Assembly (NCBI RefSeq): GCF_002259415.1
Contig: NZ_NPFY01000012.1
Coordinates: 62,001 to 126,000, forward strand
Origin: Rhodococcus sp. 14-2470-1b
Lineage (GTDB): Bacteria > Actinomycetota > Actinomycetes > Mycobacteriales > Mycobacteriaceae
DNA length: 64,000 bases
Direction of reading: 5' to 3'
This document shows positions 58,962-64,000 of this stretch, piece after piece; position 1 is the stretch's first letter, and every line of letters starts with the position of its first letter. Under the pieces are notes generated by a model that was not told where the DNA came from, did not search any database, and saw only the letters and a list, made by a program, of their open reading frames with translations. The translations under genes and the position numbers were made by a program.

Positions 58962-59005
58962 ATTCTGTGGATGGCCGCCCGATTCATCCACAGGCTTTAT
59001 CCACA
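58772..59005. promoter_or_regulatory. DnaA-box cluster, part A (PH-like gene and its upstream region)
   Basis: Boxes are CTATCCACA (58772-58780), TTATCCACA (58814-58822, perfect), TTGTCCACA (58954-58962, perfect), TGTGGATGG (58966-58974), TCATCCACA (58984-58992) and TTATCCACA (58997-59005, perfect). Four lie within 52 bp at the start of the PH-like gene, a density equal to that of oriC. Confidence 0.8.
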
Positions 59006-59063
59006 TTGGGGATGAATAACATGTGTGTAAGTAGCTCGGCCGGACGATGAGTGAGCGACGCCG

Positions 59064-59327
59064 TCATCGCCACTTCATCGTCATGACGAGACCGACCACC
59101 ATGAACCCGAAGCCGATCAGGAAGTTCCATGCTCCGAGGCTGTTCATCCACGAGATGTCCTCGGCGGCCAAGTAGTAGACGAGCAGCCACAGGAGCCCCA
59201 CCAGCATGAATCCGAGCATCACGGCAACGTAGAACGGGCTGGACGGGCCCGACGCCACCGAACCGGGAGTACGCGTCCCGGGAGCGATCACATAGTCCTT
59301 TTTCTTGCGTACCTTCGATTTCGGCAT
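59064..59327 (-). CDS. crgA: Cell-division protein CrgA
   Basis: The 87-residue protein starts MPKSKVRKKKDYV, has two membrane helices (about residues 31-52 and 65-83) joined by a short loop, and ends MTMKWR. This is the standard CrgA, which in actinobacteria binds FtsZ, FtsI and CwsA at the septum. The ATG follows GAAAGGGCGAGGA. The longer open frame up to 59414 is not used by the family. Confidence 0.96.
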   Translation of the reverse strand: MPKSKVRKKKDYVIAPGTRTPGSVASGPSSPFYVAVMLGFMLVGLLWLLVYYLAAEDISWMNSLGAWNFLIGFGFMVVGLVMTMKWR

Positions 59328-59381
59328 TCCTCGCCCTTTCGTCGTCGCGGTCTTCGTCTGTGTGTGCACGGAAGCGGTGCC

Positions 59382-59437
59382 TGTGGATACCGGACTGTGA
59401 ACAGCTGTGGACAATCGCGGACCGGCCTGTGGATGAA
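59382..59437. promoter_or_regulatory. DnaA-box cluster, part B (crgA promoter region)
   Basis: TGTGGATAC (59382-59390), TGTGGACAA (59406-59414, perfect TTGTCCACA on the minus strand) and TGTGGATGAA (59428-59437, TTCATCCACA) all point the same way, 55-110 bp upstream of crgA. Confidence 0.8.
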
Positions 59438-59602
59438 CACGGCCGAGTCGCCACTGCGTGACCTTGCGGCCCGCGGAGATCCCCCGAGCAGGTAGCGTTC
59501 GGTGCTGTCACATGATCACGGCAGCCTGAAGGCCCAACTGCGTGCACATGCCTTGTACACGCTAGCTCAGCGGAAACGCTGGGGAGAGCACCGGAGGATT
59601 TC

Positions 59603-60358
59603 ATGGCTTCGGACAACGACCGCTCGGGCGTGCTTGCGTCGCGCGCATGGCAGGTGATGGTGGTCGTCGTGTGCCTTCTCGTCGGTGTGCTGCTGTCCAC
59701 CACGCGGCAGTTCTCCAGCGGTGACGAGATCCGTCGGACCGACACCACACGCCTGTCGACGCTGGTCAGATCAGCTCAGGACAGTGCGGACCAGGCCGAG
59801 AGCACGCGGGACGAGTTGGCGGTGCAGGTCGAGCAACTCCAGCGGGAGGCCGGCGCCGGAGACTCGGACGTCGCCGACGCGCTCGCCGGCGTCGGCCCAC
59901 TGTTGGCGCCTGCCGGGCTCGAAGCGGAATCGGGCCCGGGAGTCGTGGTGACGTTGACCGATGCACCGAGGGGAAGCGACGGGCGGTACGCGTCGGACGC
60001 ATCCCCGGACGATCTCGTCGTCCATCAACAGGATGTGCAGAGCGTTCTCAATGCGTTGTGGTCCGGCGGCGCGACGGCGCTCGCGATGCAGGACCAGCGG
60101 GTCGCCGGCAATGTCGCACCCCGATGCATCGGAAACACGTTGCTGTTGGGCGGGCGGACGTACAGCCCGCCGTACTTCGTCACCGCGCTGGGCGATGCGG
60201 CCGCACTGAACGCCGCTCTCGACGCCGAGCCGGGTGTGCAACTGTTTCGGCAGTACTCGGTCCGTTACGGCCTCGGTCTCACCGTCGGCGCCTCCGACGA
60301 TCTGACGGTGCCCGCCTACCAGGGGTCTCTTCGGCTGCAGTTCGCCCAGCCAGGATGA
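59603..60358 (+). CDS. DUF881 membrane-anchored protein (Rv0012-like)
   Basis: The 251-residue protein has one N-terminal membrane helix (about residues 15-33), a coiled-coil segment (about 48-90), and an extracellular DUF881 domain (about 105-250) with GPGVVVTLTDAP and VVHQQDVQSVLNALWSGGATALAMQDQRV. It matches Rv0012, next to pabA. The family has been tied to division; the role is not known. No cotranscription partner is evident except pabA, 29 bp downstream. Confidence 0.9.
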   Translation: MASDNDRSGVLASRAWQVMVVVVCLLVGVLLSTTRQFSSGDEIRRTDTTRLSTLVRSAQDSADQAESTRDELAVQVEQLQREAGAGDSDVADALAGVGPLLAPAGLEAESGPGVVVTLTDAPRGSDGRYASDASPDDLVVHQQDVQSVLNALWSGGATALAMQDQRVAGNVAPRCIGNTLLLGGRTYSPPYFVTALGDAAALNAALDAEPGVQLFRQYSVRYGLGLTVGASDDLTVPAYQGSLRLQFAQPG

Positions 60359-60387
60359 GCGACAGGCCGTGACCTATTCTGGGGCGC

Positions 60388-61029
60388 ATGCGCATCCTCG
60401 TCGTCGACAACTACGACAGCTTCGTCTTCAACCTCGTCCAGTACCTGGGCCAGCTCGGAGTCGACGCGACGGTGTGGCGCAACGACGATCCGCGCCTGGA
60501 CGACCGCGACGCCGTGGCCCGCGACTTCGACGGCATTCTGCTCAGCCCGGGACCAGGCACTCCTCAGCGTGCAGGAGCGACGATGGATCTCGTCACCGCC
60601 GCGGCAAAGGAAAGGACCCCTCTGCTGGGTGTGTGCCTCGGGCACCAGGCGATCGGGGCCGCGTTCGGCGCGACGGTCGACCGCGCTCCGGAACTGCTGC
60701 ACGGCAAGACCAGCTCGGTGAATCACGATGGCATCGGTGTCCTCGAAGGGCTGCCGCAACCGTTCACCGCTACCCGGTACCACTCGCTGACGGTGCTCGC
60801 CGACACCATTCCCGACGAGCTCGAGGTGACGGGCCGAACCGACTCGGGTCTCGTGATGGCCATGCGGCACAAAGACTTTCCGATCCACGGTGTCCAGTTC
60901 CACCCGGAGTCGATCATGACCGAGGGCGGACACCGGATGTTGGCGAACTGGTTGAAGGTATGCGGGGCGGAAGCCGACGACGCGTTGGTGGATCGGCTCG
61001 AGGCCGAGGTGGCGCTGGCGTTCCGATAG
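60388..61029 (+). CDS. pabA: Aminodeoxychorismate/anthranilate synthase component II (glutamine amidotransferase)
   Basis: The 213-residue class I amidotransferase frees ammonia from glutamine for 4-amino-4-deoxychorismate (folate) or anthranilate (tryptophan) synthesis. It has VVDNYDSFVFNLVQYL, LSPGPGTP, the nucleophile Cys83 in GVCLGHQAIG and the C-terminal HGVQFHPES. It matches Rv0013 (annotated trpG/pabA). The partner component I is not in the window, so the pathway cannot be settled. Confidence 0.94.
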   Translation: MRILVVDNYDSFVFNLVQYLGQLGVDATVWRNDDPRLDDRDAVARDFDGILLSPGPGTPQRAGATMDLVTAAAKERTPLLGVCLGHQAIGAAFGATVDRAPELLHGKTSSVNHDGIGVLEGLPQPFTATRYHSLTVLADTIPDELEVTGRTDSGLVMAMRHKDFPIHGVQFHPESIMTEGGHRMLANWLKVCGAEADDALVDRLEAEVALAFR

Positions 61030-61115
61030 CAGCGTCACAAGAACTGCAGCGTCTCGAGCAGGAGAATTGGTGCGCCACCCGATTCTGAACCACGCGAGCC
61101 ACTGTTGACAGGATC

Positions 61116-61745
61116 ATGAACATGACGGAACGAGGACAGTCGTTTGTCGGTGACGTCCGACTTCTCGCATCGAGCCTGCTCGATGGGATCGCCGCCTTGG
61201 AACCGGGCTTGTGGGATCAGCCGGCTGGTTCGCTGTCGTGGACACGCTGGGAGACAGCAGAGCACGTTGCCGACGATTTGATGGTGTACGCGGCAACCGT
61301 GGCCGCGCCGACCGTCACTGGCGATATCCCGTTCGAGACGACGCAGCGTCGCCCCGGATCGCCCGACGAGTTGATGCACTGCGACCGCGAAGCCGGCCCC
61401 GATGGCCTCGCCGCGATGATCGAGGCCGCCTCGAATATCCTGATCGCGGTAGTGGCGGTGAGCCCGCCGGACATCAGTGTTGCTCATGTGTTCGGCCAGA
61501 CCAACGGCGAAGGGTTCGCGGCGATGGCCGCCGTCGAATTGATCGTGCATGGTCACGACCTGTTCGACGGTACGGATATCGAGTGGAATCCGGACGGCTT
61601 GCTGTGCCGTCGGGTGCTGGTCAGACTGTTCCCCGATGTCGACGCCCCACCGGATGTGGATCCGTTTACGCTGCTCCTGTGGGCGACGGGCCGGAGCGAA
61701 ATGCCGGACCGGGCAATGCGCAGCGAATGGCGTTGGTACAACTAG
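61116..61745 (+). CDS. DinB/maleylpyruvate isomerase-like mycothiol-dependent protein
   Basis: The 209-residue protein has an N-terminal four-helix pattern with WTRWETAEHVADDLMVYA and a C-terminal AAVELIVHGHDLFDG, giving the three His ligands typical of the DinB_2/MDMPI superfamily. Members are often mycothiol-dependent enzymes. The gene is absent from this spot in M. tuberculosis as recalled, so it is an accessory insertion between pabA and pknB. The substrate is unknown. Confidence 0.65.
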   Translation: MNMTERGQSFVGDVRLLASSLLDGIAALEPGLWDQPAGSLSWTRWETAEHVADDLMVYAATVAAPTVTGDIPFETTQRRPGSPDELMHCDREAGPDGLAAMIEAASNILIAVVAVSPPDISVAHVFGQTNGEGFAAMAAVELIVHGHDLFDGTDIEWNPDGLLCRRVLVRLFPDVDAPPDVDPFTLLLWATGRSEMPDRAMRSEWRWYN

Positions 61746-61804
61746 CCCCGGCTCGGATGTGCGGCGCTTGACCCGAAGTCAACTCGAGGTTTTAGCCTCC
61801 ACCC

Positions 61805-62224
61805 ATGAATTCTTCCACTGGCTTCGGAACGGTGAGCGGCCCTGACCTCAGGGCTATTCGAACAATCCTCGAAGACGTCGAGCTCGGCTTCAACAACAAA
61901 GATTCTGCGCTCATGAACGCGCACCTAGCCGACGATGCCGTGGTGGTGACCGCCCGTGGCGCGGTACTCGAAGGTCGTCTCGCGATCGAGAACGCCACGC
62001 GGGAAGCTCTTGCCTCGGACTTTCTGCGGGACGCGACCGCCTACTATCAGCTGGCCGACGTTGTGGCCTTGTCCGTGGACGTCATTTCCGCCCGGAAAGA
62101 TGCTTGGTCGACCCAAGAGAGCGCCGAGGACGGCCGCGCGCCGGAGATGAACGCTCTATACATCTTCGTTCGCCGTTCTGGACGCTGGCTCATTTGGCGT
62201 CGGCAGAACACCATGGCTGCGTAG
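61805..62224 (+). CDS. SnoaL-like/NTF2-fold protein (DUF4440 type)
   Basis: The 139-residue protein has the small cone-shaped fold pattern of the SnoaL/SgcJ group: LRAIRTILEDVELGFNNKDSALMNAHLADDAVVV at the start and the ending LYIFVRRSGRWLIWRRQNTMAA. Members are often isomerases or stress proteins. It follows the DinB-like gene after 59 bp and may be cotranscribed with it. Confidence 0.75.
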   Translation: MNSSTGFGTVSGPDLRAIRTILEDVELGFNNKDSALMNAHLADDAVVVTARGAVLEGRLAIENATREALASDFLRDATAYYQLADVVALSVDVISARKDAWSTQESAEDGRAPEMNALYIFVRRSGRWLIWRRQNTMAA

Positions 62225-62366
62225 CGCTTTCCATGCCGATCCAGCTGATGTCGGCGACAGTGGCCGAACTTCAGTGCCATGTCGCGCCTGATCGGGATAC
62301 GTACGCCGCATCCGTGGATACACGAGGCGAGTAGGTAATCGCGCGATACGGACAGACAGCGGACGG

Positions 62367-64000
62367 TCAGCGCCCCGGAATTCCCAGGGCGCCGACCGTG
62401 ACATTGACGGTCTGGGTCTTGGTGATCTCCGACCCGGCTGGTTCGGCCTGATTGACGATGCGGTTCACGACGGTCGGGTCGAGCTGGACCTCGGTCGTGG
62501 TGCTGATGTTCGACGTCGTGCCCGTCCAACCCGCGGACTCGAGGGCGGACAGTGCCTGGGACACCGTCAGGCCCAACAAGTCCGGCATCGGGATCTTGTC
62601 GCCGTTGGACACCCGCAGAGTGACGGTGTCACCTTCGACTGCGTTGGACCCACCTGCCGGGCTGGTCGAGACGACCTCTCCGACGGGCTGGCTCGAGTCG
62701 ATGTTTTCTACCTGAACTCTGAATCCGGCGCCTTCGACGTTCGGCTGCGCGACGGCGACCTGCTGGCCGACGACGTCCGGCACGCGGATCTGCGCAGGAC
62801 CGGAGCCGAGAGTGATCTTCACGGACGATCCGACCGTGATGCCGACCCCCGACGACGGATTCTGCTCGACGACCTTGTCGAGGTTCTCCGGCGTCGACGG
62901 TGCACGCGCTCGGGTGCCGTCGAGTTCGAGGCCCAGCGCGGACAGGGCCTGCGCGGCCTGCTGTTCGGTCTTGCCGGTCAGCTGCGGCACCTGAACTTGC
63001 TCGGGGCCGGTCGACACCTCGAGGTTGACGGTGCTCTTCGAGTCCACCTCGGCGCCTGCGCCCGGTCTGGTGGTGATGACGTTGCCGGATGCGACGGTGG
63101 CGTCGGGCTTCTCCTGGATCGCGACCCGCAGGTCCGCCTCCTGGAGACGCGCTTCGGCGTCGGACGCGGACAGGTTGGACACGTCGGGGATCGCGACGCG
63201 GTCCGGTGAGGAGCCGGGGCCGAGTGACCACAGGAACGCACCCACGATTCCGACGATCACCAGTGCCGCGACGGACAGGAGAGCGATCCTGACACCGCGA
63301 TGCCGCGGCTCCGAATCGTCGGAGTCCGCATGGCGTCCGGTGCTCGCACTGCCGGTGGAGTCGGCCGTCGCCTTCGCTCGCGGTTGCGGTGCGCGTGCAT
63401 CCATGGCGCCGAGGATCGTGGTGCGGTCCTCGTCGTTCATGACCGTCGGTGCACTGGGGCGCTGCCCACCGAGTACGCGGACCAGATCGGTACGCATCTC
63501 CGCGGCGGACTGGTAACGGTTGGCCGGGTTCTTGGCCATCGCCTTGAGGATGATCGAGTCGAGTTCGCGCGGAACGTCGGAGTTGACGCGTGACGGAAGC
63601 TCGGGATCCTCACGGACGTGCTGGTAGGCGACGGCGACGGGCGAGTCACCCTTGAACGGCGGCTCACCGGTGAGGATCTCGAACAGGACGCAGCCCAGCG
63701 AGTACACGTCGGACCGTGCGTCGACCTGCTCGCCTCTGGCCTGTTCCGGCGACAGGTACTGCGCGGTTCCGATGACGGCGGCGGTCTGCGTCATCGGGCT
63801 CGAGCTGTCGGCGATGGCACGGGCGATGCCGAAATCCATGACCTTGACGGCGCCGGCGTTGTTGATCATCACGTTCGCCGGCTTGACGTCGCGGTGGACG
63901 ATTCCGTTGCGGTGCGAGAAATCCAGCGCAGCACAGACGTCGGCGATGACTTCCATCGCGCGCCTGGCAGGCATGGGGCCTTCGGCGCGCACGATGTCCC
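62367..64000 (-). CDS. pknB: Serine/threonine protein kinase PknB with PASTA repeats, 5' end cut off by the window
   Basis: At least 543 residues are present. The kinase C-lobe shows the catalytic HRDVKPANVMI, MDFGIARA and SLGCVLFEILTGEPPF. A juxtamembrane Ala/Arg/Ser-rich segment, one membrane helix (IALLSVAALVIVGIVGAFLWSL) and four extracellular PASTA domains ending at the C-terminus follow. The N-lobe lies beyond position 64000. The PASTA domains sense muropeptides or lipid II; mycobacterial targets include CwlM and the MurJ pseudokinase, both encoded here. Confidence 0.97.
   Translation of the reverse strand, partial: DIVRAEGPMPARRAMEVIADVCAALDFSHRNGIVHRDVKPANVMINNAGAVKVMDFGIARAIADSSSPMTQTAAVIGTAQYLSPEQARGEQVDARSDVYSLGCVLFEILTGEPPFKGDSPVAVAYQHVREDPELPSRVNSDVPRELDSIILKAMAKNPANRYQSAAEMRTDLVRVLGGQRPSAPTVMNDEDRTTILGAMDARAPQPRAKATADSTGSASTGRHADSDDSEPRHRGVRIALLSVAALVIVGIVGAFLWSLGPGSSPDRVAIPDVSNLSASDAEARLQEADLRVAIQEKPDATVASGNVITTRPGAGAEVDSKSTVNLEVSTGPEQVQVPQLTGKTEQQAAQALSALGLELDGTRARAPSTPENLDKVVEQNPSSGVGITVGSSVKITLGSGPAQIRVPDVVGQQVAVAQPNVEGAGFRVQVENIDSSQPVGEVVSTSPAGGSNAVEGDTVTLRVSNGDKIPMPDLLGLTVSQALSALESAGWTGTTSNISTTTEVQLDPTVVNRIVNQAEPAGSEITKTQTVNVTVGALGIPGR

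Overview
The window is chromosomal DNA from a high-GC actinobacterium, most likely a Rhodococcus-type member of the Nocardiaceae. Three things support this: gene order that matches the Mycobacterium tuberculosis replication-origin region almost gene for gene, frequent GTG/TTG and leaderless starts behind TANNNT -10 boxes, and consensus actinobacterial parS and DnaA-box sequences. Names of M. tuberculosis counterparts are given from memory of gene order and sequence, not from a search. No insertion sequence, prophage, CRISPR array or restriction system was seen; this is core genome with a few accessory cassettes.

Left arm (1-14 kb): the 5' part of leuS on the minus strand, two small membrane proteins, a membrane diguanylate cyclase, a secreted lipase, a LysR regulator divergent from an SBF-like transporter followed by glutamate decarboxylase, a YqgE/AlgH protein, a TetR regulator divergent from an NAD-binding epimerase-like protein, and an MFS transporter. 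Cell-envelope and redox block (14-28.3 kb): pcnA, a NUDIX hydrolase, a DUF6049-type membrane protein, a giant MurJ fused to a pseudokinase and an extracellular domain, the SigM sigma/anti-sigma pair, trxB-trxA, CwlM and a conserved acetyltransferase-like protein.

Origin block (28.5-42.9 kb): parB-parA-rsmG, a 2-kb gene-free stretch carrying a parS array, then the leftward rpmH-rnpA-yidD-yidC-khpB operon. Next come the rpmH-dnaA intergenic region, dnaA, the dnaA-dnaN intergenic region (the likely oriC), and the rightward dnaN-gnd-recF-dciA series. A metal-dependent hydrolase/ferredoxin-reductase pair separates dciA from gyrB-gyrA. The parS sites, oriC, DnaA, the sliding clamp, RecF, the DciA helicase-loading factor and gyrase all sit within about 20 kb.

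Right arm (50-64 kb): a DUF3566 protein, tRNA-Ile(GAT), a DLW-39-type small protein, tRNA-Ala(TGC), an acyl-ACP desaturase-like protein, a second GGDEF protein, a DUF1023 hydrolase, cwsA, ppiA, a rhomboid protease, a PH-like protein, crgA, a DUF881 protein, pabA/trpG, two small accessory genes and the 3' part of pknB. CwsA, CrgA, PknB, CwlM and MurJ are all parts of the mycobacterial-type division and peptidoglycan-control network.

The observations most worth a second look are: (i) a dense DnaA-box cluster around the PH-protein and crgA genes, about 20 kb from oriC; (ii) the eight-site parS array; (iii) short tandem duplications that each contain a stop codon, at the ends of four genes; (iv) a family of GAGTGGAGCC repeats shared by three intergenic sites; and (v) a CwlM whose amidase catalytic residues are all replaced. 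No clearly new defence or biosynthetic system was found.
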